Below, piece by piece: positions 7,551-16,603 of a stretch of DNA of 64,000 bases; position 1 is the first letter of the stretch; each line of letters starts with the position of its first letter. The DNA comes from Nocardioides aromaticivorans (GTDB taxonomy: Bacteria > Actinomycetota > Actinomycetes > Propionibacteriales > Nocardioidaceae). The position numbers and the translations under genes are program-made. Location: the NCBI RefSeq assembly GCF_013408525.1, contig NZ_JACBZM010000001.1:558001-622000 (forward strand). Direction: 5' to 3'. The notes beneath the pieces were generated by a model. The model ran no database searches, had not been told where the DNA came from, and was given only the letters and a program-made list of their open reading frames with translations.

Positions 7551-8357
7551 TCAGGCGGTCTCGCCCGGCTGTGCCCTCCGGATCACGATGCGCGTCCAGG
7601 CGCCGAGGTAGACCCGGTCGTCGGGCCCGATCTCGCGCTTCTCCCCCGCCGGCAGCGGGTCATTCGGCAGCGGCCCGACGGCCGAGCCGAGATAGGTCCC
7701 GTTGGACGAGCCGAGGTCCTCCACCCACCAGCGCGTGCCGTCGGTGGTCAGCTGGCAGTGCCGCCGGCTGATCCCGTTGTCGGCGCCGAGGTCGATGTCG
7801 GGGTGGATCCCGCGGCTGCGTGACGTGCGGCCCACGAGGATCGACGTCGTCCGCAGGGGTACGACGACCGGCACGCCCGCCGAGGGCAGCGGATCGGTCG
7901 ACTCCTGGTCGGCGTACCAGTCCGGGTCGATCCAGACCTCCGCGACCCAGGCCTCCCCCAGGGGTGGCGCCACCGAGGAGGGCGCCGACTCCGCGGGCGG
8001 GGCCACCGGTCCCGTGGCGGCCGGCGAGTCACCGGCATCGGCGGACGGGTCGGCCGCCGCGGTGCCGACGGGGGTGTCGAGGTCGAGCACCGACGGGGTC
8101 ACCGGGCGCGGCATCGACCCGGTCGTGTAGTCGTAGCCGCACGCCTCGCAGAAGAGCGCGTTGGGCGGGTTGGCGGCCTGGCAGTTCGGGCAGGCCGACG
8201 TGGTCGGCGCGGGCGTCGGCTCCGGTGCCGCCGGCGCGGGGTCGGGAGCAGCCGGAGCGGCGGTCGTCGTACCACCGCCGGCAGGGATGGGCAGGCCGCA
8301 GACGTCGCAGTAGTCGTCCGAGCCGGACTCGTGCCCGGACGGGCAGGTGGAGGTCAC
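7551..8357 (-). CDS. Zinc-ribbon and FHA domain protein
   Basis: A 268-residue protein with a Cys-rich N-terminus (C5, C17, C20: DDYCDVCG), a second ribbon (CPNCQAANPPNALFCEACG, around 57-75) and a C-terminal forkhead-associated domain (GRTSRSRGIHPDIDLG, then ISRRHCQL and SSNGTYLG, about 175-260). FHA domains bind phosphothreonine, so this is the expected receptor or effector of the PknG-type kinase in the same operon, comparable in role to mycobacterial GarA but with added ribbons. It starts with GTG inside the stop codon of the preceding VWA gene (GTGA overlap) and is the last gene of the ten-gene operon. Confidence 0.88.
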   Translation of the reverse strand: MTSTCPSGHESGSDDYCDVCGLPIPAGGGTTTAAPAAPDPAPAAPEPTPAPTTSACPNCQAANPPNALFCEACGYDYTTGSMPRPVTPSVLDLDTPVGTAAADPSADAGDSPAATGPVAPPAESAPSSVAPPLGEAWVAEVWIDPDWYADQESTDPLPSAGVPVVVPLRTTSILVGRTSRSRGIHPDIDLGADNGISRRHCQLTTDGTRWWVEDLGSSNGTYLGSAVGPLPNDPLPAGEKREIGPDDRVYLGAWTRIVIRRAQPGETA

Positions 8358-9640
8358 GGCGTCTCCTTGCGGATCCTCGTGGTCTTGGTGGACGCGGTGT
8401 CGAGCGCCATCTCGTCGGCCTTGTCGACGGCACGCTTGAGCCGGACCGTGCCGGTCTCCTCGTTCTCGACGTCGACGACCTTCCGCAGCTTGCTGGTGGC
8501 CTCGTCGTTGCCGGTCTCGGCGGCGAGCTGGACCGCACGGCCGAGCTTGGTCGTCGCGGTCGCCTCGTCACCGGAGGCCTTGGCCGCGAGGCCCTCCTGG
8601 ATCATCTGCGCGAGCTCGGTCTGCCCGGTGTAGTGGGCGACCTGCTGGTCGATGCGGGTGGTCAGCTCGGAGTTGTTGGACCAGGTCGCCTTCACCAGGC
8701 CCTGCGTCACGACGTCGTCGCCGATCGCGAGCTGCACCCGCGCGGCCAGCTGCTCCTGGCCGATCGCCTTCGCCGGCACCCGGACGGCGACGTGGTAGTC
8801 ACGCGACTCGTCGGACCAGGCGCCCGTCGGGTAGTCACCGGTCAGCGGGTTGACGGGGGTACGACGGCTGGTGAGGTCTTCGACCGTCGGCGACACCTGC
8901 CGCACGAAGAGCACCTCCGCGCCCTGCGGCGTCCACACCCGCAGCGACGCGTCGGCGACACCGCGGGACATGGCGTTGCGCATGATCTCCTCGAACTGCG
9001 CCTTCATCTCCGCGGGGCTCGGGATGATGTCGACCGTGCCGAGCAGGGCCTGCGCGATCCGGCGGATCTCGGCGACCTGCCAGTCGGTGCCGGCGCCGCG
9101 GCAGTCGGCCTGGAAGTAGCCGGTGGCGCGGTTGATCGCCTCGTCGAGGCGGCCGGGGCGTTCGCGGTTCTCGCCGTCGGTGAGCAGCAGCACGTGGCGC
9201 TGGGTCACCTCGGCGACCGATGCGAAGAGCTGGCCGGCGAGGTCGAGCCAGGTGCTGATCGCCGTACCGCCGCTGCCGACGAAGCGGCCGATCGCGTCGG
9301 AGGCCGCCTGGCGTGCGGAGGGGTCCATGCGGACCATGCCCGGGCCGCTGGAGACCTGCGGGAAGGCGAGCATCGCGCGGTCGGCGCCCGCGATGACGGC
9401 GAAGTAGGTGCCGTCGACGATCTCGGCGAGCGCCGCCTGCGCGGCCTCCTTCGCCGCGGCCATCGTCGCGGGCCCCATCGAGCCGGAGGTGTCGACGATG
9501 ATGATCTCGCCGGCCGAGCCGGAGCCGCCCTGTCCGGCCGTGCCGGCGCCGGAGCAGGTCACCGTCACGATCGCGTTGACGTCGGTCCCGCCGTCGGGCA
9601 GGAACTCGTTCTGGTAGACGGAAGCGGTGAACTCAGCCAT
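8354..9640 (-). CDS. VWA domain protein of the PknG operon
   Basis: A 428-residue protein whose von Willebrand A domain has the metal-site DTSGSMG motif (about residues 50-56), the second threonine in GGTAIST and LLTDGENRE. VWA proteins of this kind act as scaffolds or regulators with kinases and PP2C phosphatases, for example in the TerY-type triads. The C-terminal part (about 240-428) is a mixed alpha/beta region of no recognised family. The start at 9640 has AGGAGGAG upstream and overlaps the PP2C gene by 8 bases. The long frame upstream is a shadow. Confidence 0.88.
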   Translation of the reverse strand: MAEFTASVYQNEFLPDGGTDVNAIVTVTCSGAGTAGQGGSGSAGEIIIVDTSGSMGPATMAAAKEAAQAALAEIVDGTYFAVIAGADRAMLAFPQVSSGPGMVRMDPSARQAASDAIGRFVGSGGTAISTWLDLAGQLFASVAEVTQRHVLLLTDGENRERPGRLDEAINRATGYFQADCRGAGTDWQVAEIRRIAQALLGTVDIIPSPAEMKAQFEEIMRNAMSRGVADASLRVWTPQGAEVLFVRQVSPTVEDLTSRRTPVNPLTGDYPTGAWSDESRDYHVAVRVPAKAIGQEQLAARVQLAIGDDVVTQGLVKATWSNNSELTTRIDQQVAHYTGQTELAQMIQEGLAAKASGDEATATTKLGRAVQLAAETGNDEATSKLRKVVDVENEETGTVRLKRAVDKADEMALDTASTKTTRIRKETP

Positions 9641-10781
9641 CGCTCGGCTCTCCTCCTGGGGTCGGCGTCTGGCCATTCTGCCCGAGGGCGGTCTGCCCGG
9701 GATCGACGCGGGCCAGCGCTGCGGTGATGTTGTCGTGCCCGCCCGCGCCGTTGGCGAAGGCGACGAGTGCGGTGGCGATCGTGAGCGGCTCGGTGGAGCC
9801 GACGGCGTGGACCTGCTCGGCGATCGCCTCGGGGGTCGAGGCGTAGTTCCACAGGCCGTCGGAGCAGGCCAGGAGCCAACCCGGCTCGGTGACCTCCAGG
9901 CTGCCGACGGTCGGCACGAAGTCCTCCGAGTCACGGCCCAGCCACTTGGTGATCGCGTGGGCCTGCGGGCCGTTCTCCGCGACCTCCCGCGGTACGCCGG
10001 AGGCGATCTGCGCCTGTGCGACGGAGTCGTCGACCGAGAGCTGCACCGGGGTGCCGGCGTCGGGGATCCAGTAGGTCCGCGAGTCACCGATGTTGGCCCA
10101 GCTGATCCGGGCGCCCTCCAGCACGGCCGTGGTGAAGGTGGCCGAGGCGGGGTTGGTCGAGTCGGGGTCGGTGACGGCGATGATCGCGGTGTTGGCCGCG
10201 GCCGCGGCGTTGGCGAACACCTTGGCGACGGCGGCGTCGCGGCCCTGCGGCGTCCCCATGCCGGCGGGGAGCGGGACGCGCAGCACCTCGCGCGCCGCCC
10301 GGGCGCCGGCGAGCGAGGCGACGTCGGAGTCGATCGAGTTGGAGACCCCGTCCATCACGACCAGCACGGCCCGTGAGCCGGGCGCCTGGCCGGCGAGGAG
10401 CGCCATGGCGTCCTCGTTGCGGCTCTTGCCGATCGCCTTGTCGCACACGCCGGCCACCCACGGGGCGGGCTGCTCCTCGAAGTGGTCGCGCTCGCTGGGG
10501 GCCTTCGTCCCGCACTCCAGGCAGTAGAGGTCGGGACCGACCTCTCCCCCGCACTCCGTGCAGGGCCGACGGCCCGCGGGAGCGGGCGGGTCCGGCAGCG
10601 CCGAGGCGGGCTTGCGGGTGGGCGCGCTGATCGGCGCGTCGCCGAGGGGGTGGTCGGCGTCGCCCCCGGGCGCAGTCATCGGCGCGGCGGGAGCCGCGAC
10701 CGTCGTACCGAGCTGGGCGCCGCAGGCCTCGCAGAAGCGGGCACCCTCGGTGACGGCCGTGCCGCAGGAGGGACAGGTCAC
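9633..10781 (-). CDS. PP2C-type protein phosphatase with N-terminal zinc ribbons
   Basis: A 382-residue Ser/Thr phosphatase. Two zinc ribbons come first (CPSCGTAVTEGARFCEACG at 2-20 and CTECGGEVGPDLYCLECG near 77-94). The PP2C fold follows with KSRNEDAMA (about 119), VVMDGVSNS (about 142), NIGDSR (about 233), CSDGLWNY (about 307) and GGHDNIT (about 347), supplying the usual metal-binding aspartates. It would oppose the kinase encoded immediately upstream. The GTG start overlaps the kinase stop (GTGA). Confidence 0.92.
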   Translation of the reverse strand: MTCPSCGTAVTEGARFCEACGAQLGTTVAAPAAPMTAPGGDADHPLGDAPISAPTRKPASALPDPPAPAGRRPCTECGGEVGPDLYCLECGTKAPSERDHFEEQPAPWVAGVCDKAIGKSRNEDAMALLAGQAPGSRAVLVVMDGVSNSIDSDVASLAGARAAREVLRVPLPAGMGTPQGRDAAVAKVFANAAAAANTAIIAVTDPDSTNPASATFTTAVLEGARISWANIGDSRTYWIPDAGTPVQLSVDDSVAQAQIASGVPREVAENGPQAHAITKWLGRDSEDFVPTVGSLEVTEPGWLLACSDGLWNYASTPEAIAEQVHAVGSTEPLTIATALVAFANGAGGHDNITAALARVDPGQTALGQNGQTPTPGGEPSDG

Positions 10782-13201
10782 GTCAGGCTCCAGTTCCGCA
10801 CGGCGTTGGCCTGGTTGACCAGCTCGACCCGCTCCTTCACGTCGATGGCGTCGCGCGCCAGCGAGCGCAGGGCGTTCTCGAGGCCGTCGCGCACCCCCAC
10901 CTCGGTCGCGGCGACGGAGCCGATCCGGGCGCCCTCGGGCACCTGCCCGTTGCCGGAGACGACCGGCAGCGCCTCGGTGAGGATCCGCACCGTGTAGCGC
11001 TGGCGGGTCCTGCCGTCGATGCTCGAGGACTCGATGGTCCGCATCGCCTGGTCGAGCACGGCGAGGTCGTGCGCACCGCCGGAGAGCAGCACCTCCGCCC
11101 GCTGCTGGCGGGCCTCGGTGTAGCCGCGGCTGGTGTTCGGGACGAGGTCGAGCGCGGCCACGGCACCCGGGGTGTCCTTGCGGTCGGCCCGCACGCGGGC
11201 CATGCCGAAGGCCGCCGGCGGGACGTACGCCGCGTCCGTGGCGACGCACACCTGGTAGAGCCCCTCGGCCACCTCCGGCAGGCCGCCGCGCTCGCAGGCG
11301 AAGGCCAGCGCCAGCTTGGGCGCGAGCTCGCCGGGGACCTGCTGGTAGACCGCGTTGAAGGACGCCTTCGCCGTCTCCCAGTCCTGCGCCTGTACGGCGG
11401 CCAGGCCCTCGATCCACAGCGCGCGCCACTCCCAGGGGTCGGCCGCGAGGAGCGCCTGCGCGTGCGCCTGCGCGCCCTTCGCGTCGGACAGCTCGAGGGC
11501 GGCGCGGGCGCGGGCCAGCCACACCTCGGCGCTGTCCTCCGGTGCCTGCTGCAGGTCGGCGAGCCGCTTCTTCGGGTCGTCGGCGCTGATCGACGACAGC
11601 CAGCTGTGCTGTGGGTCGGTGGTGTCCTCGCGCAGCTTCGGCAGCTGGCTCCACTCGGTGATCGGTCGCGAGGTCGCCGGCGACTCGAAGAGCACGGAGG
11701 CCGCCGACGTGGTCGCGGTCCCCTGCCGCTTGCGGGCCACGACCTCGCGCAGCACGCCGAGCACCTGGGAGCGCATCTCGTCGACGGAGGCGAACCGGTC
11801 GGCCGGGTCAGGGGCGCAGCACTTCGCGACCAGCTGGTAGAGCGAGTCGTTCTCCTGGAACAGCGGCGTGGAGTCGACCGGCGGCAGGCTGTGCAGGTAG
11901 GTGCCCTGGTAGCCGCGGAACTCCATCGTCAGCACGACGAGCGTGCGCCCGATCGTGTAGATGTCCGAGGCGACCGACGGCCCGATCTCCGCGACCTCCG
12001 GCGCCTGGTAGCCGACCGTGCCGTAGATCGCCGACTCCTCGTCGTCGATCCGGCGGACGCCGCCGAGGTCGATCAGCTTCATCGCGTCGCCGACCTGGAT
12101 CATGTTGTCGGGCTTGAAGTCGCAGTAGACGAGGCCGAGGTCGTGGAGGTACTGGAACGCCGGCAGCAGCTCGAGGATGTAGGCCAGCGCCTGGTCGACC
12201 GGCAGCGGGTCGTAGGCGCCGTTGTTGGCGGCCATCCGCTGCTTGAGGATCTGCTTGAGGGACTTGCCGCCGACGTACTCCATGACGATGTAGCCCGCAC
12301 CCTCGTGCGTCACGAAGTTGTAGATCTCGACGATGAGCGGGTGCTCGACCTGGGCGAGGAACTGCTGCTCGGCGATCGCCGCCGCCAGCGCGTCCGGGTC
12401 GCCGGAGTTCAGCAGGCCCTTGAGCACGACCCAGCGGTTGGACACGTTGCGGTCGCGGGCGAGGTAGATCCAGCCGAGGCCACCGTGCGCGAGCGCGCCC
12501 GCGACCTCGTACTGCCCCGCGACGAGGTCGCCCTGCTGCAGCTTCGGGGTGAACGAGAACTGCTGGCCGCAGTTGGGGCAGAAGCCCTCGCTGCGACCGG
12601 GCTGCCCGTTGATGCTGCGTCCCACCGGGTTGCCGCACTTGGAGCAGCTGCGCTTGTCCTCGGGCACCTGCGGGTCGGCCATGATCGCCTTGGCGGCGTC
12701 CACCGGCGGTGCGGGAGGTACGACGGTCAGGCCGGCGCCGAGCCGGGCCGAGCGCATCCGCTGCGAGCCGGTGCGGGTGCGCCGCGTGGCGTAGCTGCCC
12801 GTCGTACCGGCGCGCTTGGAGCCGATCGCCGCCGACTGCACGCGGCTGGCGGCCGTGGCGGACGTCCCCTCGCGGCCCGAGAGCGGCTGCGACTCCGCGA
12901 TGGCCGCGGCCTCGGCGACGCGTGCGCCGGGCAGGGCGGGCGAGCCGCACACGTCGCAGTAGCCGTCGAGGATCTTGCCGGTGCACCCGGGCTGCGGGCA
13001 GGGGTCGCCGTTGGCGCCGCGGGAGGCCTTGAGCGTGCCCGTGGCCGTCACGCCGGCGGGGCCGGGCAGTGCGGACGCCGCCGTCGCGGCAGGGGCTGCG
13101 GGGGCTGCGGGGGCTGCGGCGGCGCTGTCGCCGGCCATGCCGCAGACGTCGCAGTAGCCGTCGACGATGCTGCCCGTGCAGCCGGGCTGGGTGCAGCTCA
13201 T
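10778..13201 (-). CDS. pknG: Serine/threonine protein kinase PknG with extra zinc ribbons
   Basis: An 807-residue cytosolic kinase. Two short Cys modules at 3-20 and 68-85 (both with GCTGxIxDGYCDVCG) precede a rubredoxin-like module (CSKCGNPVGRS...FCPNCG, 185-211) like that of mycobacterial PknG. The kinase domain (about 225-500) has GALAHGGLGWIY, VLK, the catalytic YCDFKPDN (about 357) and IDLGG in place of DFG, again as in PknG. The rest (about 520-807) is TPR-like. The linker at about 125-160 is rich in Thr, Ser and Arg and could hold autophosphorylation sites for the FHA partner. In mycobacteria PknG controls glutamate metabolism through an FHA protein. The ATG at 13201 has AAGGAG upstream and overlaps the preceding stop (ATGA). 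Confidence 0.95.
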   Translation of the reverse strand: MSCTQPGCTGSIVDGYCDVCGMAGDSAAAAPAAPAAPAATAASALPGPAGVTATGTLKASRGANGDPCPQPGCTGKILDGYCDVCGSPALPGARVAEAAAIAESQPLSGREGTSATAASRVQSAAIGSKRAGTTGSYATRRTRTGSQRMRSARLGAGLTVVPPAPPVDAAKAIMADPQVPEDKRSCSKCGNPVGRSINGQPGRSEGFCPNCGQQFSFTPKLQQGDLVAGQYEVAGALAHGGLGWIYLARDRNVSNRWVVLKGLLNSGDPDALAAAIAEQQFLAQVEHPLIVEIYNFVTHEGAGYIVMEYVGGKSLKQILKQRMAANNGAYDPLPVDQALAYILELLPAFQYLHDLGLVYCDFKPDNMIQVGDAMKLIDLGGVRRIDDEESAIYGTVGYQAPEVAEIGPSVASDIYTIGRTLVVLTMEFRGYQGTYLHSLPPVDSTPLFQENDSLYQLVAKCCAPDPADRFASVDEMRSQVLGVLREVVARKRQGTATTSAASVLFESPATSRPITEWSQLPKLREDTTDPQHSWLSSISADDPKKRLADLQQAPEDSAEVWLARARAALELSDAKGAQAHAQALLAADPWEWRALWIEGLAAVQAQDWETAKASFNAVYQQVPGELAPKLALAFACERGGLPEVAEGLYQVCVATDAAYVPPAAFGMARVRADRKDTPGAVAALDLVPNTSRGYTEARQQRAEVLLSGGAHDLAVLDQAMRTIESSSIDGRTRQRYTVRILTEALPVVSGNGQVPEGARIGSVAATEVGVRDGLENALRSLARDAIDVKERVELVNQANAVRNWSLT

Positions 13202-14325
13202 GGCGTCTCCTTGGTGAGCCAGGTCTGGTAGGTCGTGACGAGCTGGCGGGCCACGGCCATCGGGCACGGGCGACGCTCCAGCAGGGCGCGCGCGGCGCGC
13301 TCGCTCTCGGCCAGGTCGGGGTTGTCGGCGAGGCGAGCGGCGCGGGCCTTCGCGACGTAGCCGTCGAGGAGCCCGACGAGCTGGGTGTGCTCGTCGAGCG
13401 CGGCGGCGTACGCGTGCTGCGCGACCTCCATCGCCTGCGCCACCCGGTCGAGGCGCTCCAGGTAGGGCTCGATCCCCTCCGGGGTGACCGGCACCGGACC
13501 GAGCAGCTCGACGTCGGGGACGGCGTAGCGCGGCGCCGGGTCGACGGTGGCGACCGCCGTCTCGGCGAGCTTGGCCAGGGCGGCCTCGCGGGCCTCGAGG
13601 TCCGCGCGGAGCTCGCGTGCGGAGAGGACCTTGCTGCGGGCGTCGCGGCGGCGCGCGTTGCCGACGATCAGGTCGCGCTCGAAGGTCGTCGCCTCGGCCT
13701 CCAGCGGACCGAGCATGCCCCCCACGTCGCCGCCGCGCTCCGCCTTGGCCGTCAGCACCTCGAGCCGGGCCATCAGCTCGGCCAGGCGCTCGATCGCGGC
13801 GTCGCGGCTGTTGGCGGGCTCGAGGCCCACCTGGTCGCGGATCCGCTCCAGCTGGGCGCGCAGCTCACGGATCCGGGTCGCCGACCTGTCCGCGTCGGGC
13901 ACCAGCGCGAGGCGGGTGCGGAGCTGGCCGGTCAGCGCGTCGCAGAGCCGGCCGGCCTCGGGCAGCGACACCGCCAACCCGCCGGGCAGCTCGGACGCGC
14001 TGTCGAGGCGCCCCCACACGAGCGCGGAGATCCGCTCCCGCTCCTGGCGGAGCACCCGTCCGCCGTCCCACGTCGCGAAGACGAGCTGGTAGCGGTCGGC
14101 GATCGCCTTCCAGAGCGCCAGCGCGAGGGACATGTCGCCCGCGAGCTCGCCACCCCGACCCGCCGCGATCGCGGCTCGGTCGAGCTCGTCGAGCTCCGAT
14201 CGTCGTACCCGCAGCCAGGTGTCGAGCTCGGCCAGGTAGGTCTGGATCGCCGCAGGGTCCAGCGCGTCCCCGAGCTTGCCGGGGGCGGTGGGGGCGGTGG
14301 CGGTCGCGGCCTGCTGCACGGTCAC
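13198..14325 (-). CDS. Predicted coiled-coil protein of the glnH-pknG operon
   Basis: A 375-residue, Ala/Arg/Glu/Leu-rich soluble protein with long helical heptad-like stretches (for example LAELMARLEVLTAKAERG and ARELRADLEAREAALAKL). No signal peptide or membrane segment is seen. I recognise no catalytic family. Because it lies between the solute-binding lipoprotein and the kinase with 4-base overlaps on both sides, an adaptor between GlnX and PknG is a reasonable guess. The GTG at 14325 overlaps the glnH stop (GTGA); the frame upstream of it is not needed. Confidence 0.75.
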   Translation of the reverse strand: MTVQQAATATAPTAPGKLGDALDPAAIQTYLAELDTWLRVRRSELDELDRAAIAAGRGGELAGDMSLALALWKAIADRYQLVFATWDGGRVLRQERERISALVWGRLDSASELPGGLAVSLPEAGRLCDALTGQLRTRLALVPDADRSATRIRELRAQLERIRDQVGLEPANSRDAAIERLAELMARLEVLTAKAERGGDVGGMLGPLEAEATTFERDLIVGNARRRDARSKVLSARELRADLEAREAALAKLAETAVATVDPAPRYAVPDVELLGPVPVTPEGIEPYLERLDRVAQAMEVAQHAYAAALDEHTQLVGLLDGYVAKARAARLADNPDLAESERAARALLERRPCPMAVARQLVTTYQTWLTKETP

Positions 14326-15287
14326 CGGCCGTACTGCGGGGTCGGCGGCGTCGCGTCGCCGAGGTAGGGCTCGAGCCACTCGTCGTACGACGCCTGCCAG
14401 TCGCCGTTGCTGCGCCGCTCCTCGAGGACGGAGTTGACGAAGCGGATCAGGGCGACGTCGTCCTGGTTGGCGCCGATGCCGTAGGGCTCGTCGGTGAGCT
14501 TCTTCTGCTCGGGAACCTCGGCATAGGGGTCCTGCGCGGCCAGACCGGCGAGCACCGTGTCGTCGCCGGTGATCGCGTCGACCTCACCCTGCTGGAACTT
14601 CACCAGGCATCCCGTGTGGTTGGCTGCCGCCACCGTCACGACGTCGGGCTGGATCTTCTTGATGTTGTCGATGCTGGTGGACCCGGCCGGAGCGCAGACC
14701 TTCTTGCCCGACAGCGACTTCACGCCCTTCTTCTCGAAGGCCGCGACGTCGTCCTCGCGGACCAGCACCTTCTGTGTCGCGTTGTAGTAGACGGCGGAGA
14801 AGCCGATCTGGCTCCAGCGCGTGCAGTTCATCGTGTAGTTGCGGGCAACGAGATCGATCTCCTGCTCGTGCGTCTCACCGTCGATGGTCGCACCGAGCAG
14901 CGTGGGACGCTCGGCCGCGCTGATGACGCGCAACTGGAGGTCGACGCCGAGCGCGTCGGCGATGGCCTGGGCGACATCGATGTCGAAGCCCTGGATCTCA
15001 CTGTCCTTGAAGGGATTGGCCCATCCCATCTGGAAGGTGTCTGCGGAGACTCCGACGACCAGCCGGTCCTCGTTGAGCAGCTGCGCCCTGGCGGCACCGC
15101 GGTCAGTGCTCGGCGCGTACGACTGGGTCGGGTTGTCGCACTCGACCGGCTTCGTGCCGGCGGCAGGCGTGCTCCCTGCCGCCTTCGGCGGCGGGACCAC
15201 GGTCTCGTCGTAGCCGCAGGCGCCGAGCAGGAGCAGTGCAGCCGTGAGCGTGGTGGCGAGCACGCGCGGCGTCGTCGCACGGATCAC
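14322..15287 (-). CDS. glnH: Amino-acid-binding lipoprotein GlnH
   Basis: A 321-residue extracellular solute-binding protein (family 3) with a lipoprotein signal: hydrophobic LLLLGAC with the lipidated Cys at 24. The ligand-binding region contains QMGWANPFKDSEIQGFDIDVAQAI, recognisable for polar amino acid binding proteins, and later FQQGEVDAITGDD. In mycobacteria GlnH binds aspartate or glutamate outside the membrane and signals through GlnX to PknG. The same gene order here supports a sensing role rather than uptake, and no transporter genes are near. It overlaps glnX by ATGA. Confidence 0.92.
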   Translation of the reverse strand: MIRATTPRVLATTLTAALLLLGACGYDETVVPPPKAAGSTPAAGTKPVECDNPTQSYAPSTDRGAARAQLLNEDRLVVGVSADTFQMGWANPFKDSEIQGFDIDVAQAIADALGVDLQLRVISAAERPTLLGATIDGETHEQEIDLVARNYTMNCTRWSQIGFSAVYYNATQKVLVREDDVAAFEKKGVKSLSGKKVCAPAGSTSIDNIKKIQPDVVTVAAANHTGCLVKFQQGEVDAITGDDTVLAGLAAQDPYAEVPEQKKLTDEPYGIGANQDDVALIRFVNSVLEERRSNGDWQASYDEWLEPYLGDATPPTPQYGR

Positions 15288-16603
15288 GAGAACTCCCTCC
15301 GTCGCTCGCCGATACCTCGGGCGACGAAGGCCGCTGCGCCCAGTCCGAGCAGCAGGGACAGGATGCTGACCGCCAGCGCCAGTCCCCGACCGCTCTCGAG
15401 GTCGCCGGTGACGTTGTCGCTTGCCGTCGCCACGATGGTCTCCGATGCGCTGTCGAAGGCGTTGAGCGGCTTCGACGAGCCGTCATCACCGGTGGTCGTC
15501 GCGAGGTCGCGGGCCTTCGTCCAGTGGCCGCCGTCGTCCTGCTTCCGGATCTCCCGGTAGACCGCGTCGTAGTCGCTCCACTGCTCACCGGTGTCACGGC
15601 GAGACGATTTCTTGACGACCTCCGCCGACTTCTCCCAGTTGGTCACGTAGGTGGCACCGGAGCCGCGCTTGATCAGCGCGAGGCTCTCGTTGGCCTTGGC
15701 GTCGTTCGCCGCGGTCCGGGCGTTGGCCTGCGAGATCGCCAGCGCGAGGTCGCCCTCACGCAGGCTGTCGTTGGAGTTGTCCCGCAGCCACGCACCGACG
15801 ACACCCACGATCGTCACGACCAGCACGATCGCGCCCGCGATGGCGACACCCTTGTTGACCCGCCTCCGGAAGGCGCCGGCCAGCTGCTGGTTGATGACGA
15901 ACAGAGCCGCGAGGGCGAGGACCCCGACCAGCAGCAGCCAGAACGGGTGCTGACCGTTCATGGAGCCCTCTGCTCGGTCGGTGTTGGCTGCGACGAGGGC
16001 GGCGAGGATCGGGATCGCGGCGTCGATGGGGTCGGAGGTGTCGGTCGCGGGCACGGAGTTGCGCAGCGCGGTGCTGGCCCCGCTGAGGTACTCCGCGCCG
16101 ACGGGATAGCCGAGACGGTTGTAGTCGCGAGCCTGGGCCACCGCGGTGACGTAGTCGTTGACCCGGAGGGCCAGCTCCTCCAGGACCGCACGATCCTTCG
16201 GCTGCGCGTCGGCCGCGGCGGTGATGCCCGTCAGCACGTCGTCGATCGCGGCGTCGTACTCCGCGCGCTGCCCTGCATCCTCCAGGCCACCGACCAGGAA
16301 GGCGTTCGTCGCGAGGGCGTCCGCACGGAGCAGCGACGACTGGATCTTCTGGACGCGGACGAGCTGCTGGGTGTCGTCAGCCGCCCGGCCGTCCGCCTGC
16401 CACCCCAGGAACTGCACGAGCGCGCTGACGATGCCGAACACGATCGCCACCGTCATCCCGATCAGCTGCCAGCGGTTGAGCAGGGCGGGGGTGTCGACGT
16501 GGCCCTGGTCGGCTGACGCCGTCGCCGACGTCGTGGCGGGGGCGGCCGCGGGAGCGGGGGCCGCAGGCGGCGGGGCTGCCTGCGGGGGGGCGGTCTGGCT
16601 CAC
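15284..16603 (-). CDS. glnX: Membrane sensor protein GlnX
   Basis: A 439-residue membrane protein. A proline/alanine-rich cytosolic N-terminus is followed by a membrane helix (about 45-67), a helical extracellular domain to about 220, two further helices (about 222-275), a second extracellular helical region, and a last helix near 407-430 ending in RRREFS. This two-module, four-helix layout resembles chemoreceptor sensing domains and matches GlnX of mycobacteria, the link between GlnH and PknG. It overlaps its neighbours on both sides by 4 bases. Confidence 0.88.
   Translation of the reverse strand: MSQTAPPQAAPPPAAPAPAAAPATTSATASADQGHVDTPALLNRWQLIGMTVAIVFGIVSALVQFLGWQADGRAADDTQQLVRVQKIQSSLLRADALATNAFLVGGLEDAGQRAEYDAAIDDVLTGITAAADAQPKDRAVLEELALRVNDYVTAVAQARDYNRLGYPVGAEYLSGASTALRNSVPATDTSDPIDAAIPILAALVAANTDRAEGSMNGQHPFWLLLVGVLALAALFVINQQLAGAFRRRVNKGVAIAGAIVLVVTIVGVVGAWLRDNSNDSLREGDLALAISQANARTAANDAKANESLALIKRGSGATYVTNWEKSAEVVKKSSRRDTGEQWSDYDAVYREIRKQDDGGHWTKARDLATTTGDDGSSKPLNAFDSASETIVATASDNVTGDLESGRGLALAVSILSLLLGLGAAAFVARGIGERRREFS

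Noticed and set aside
8354..10087. Extended 577-residue form of the VWA protein
   Set aside because: The added N-terminus overlaps the PP2C gene and is Arg/Ser/Pro shadow sequence; the ATG at 9640 has a strong ribosome binding site.
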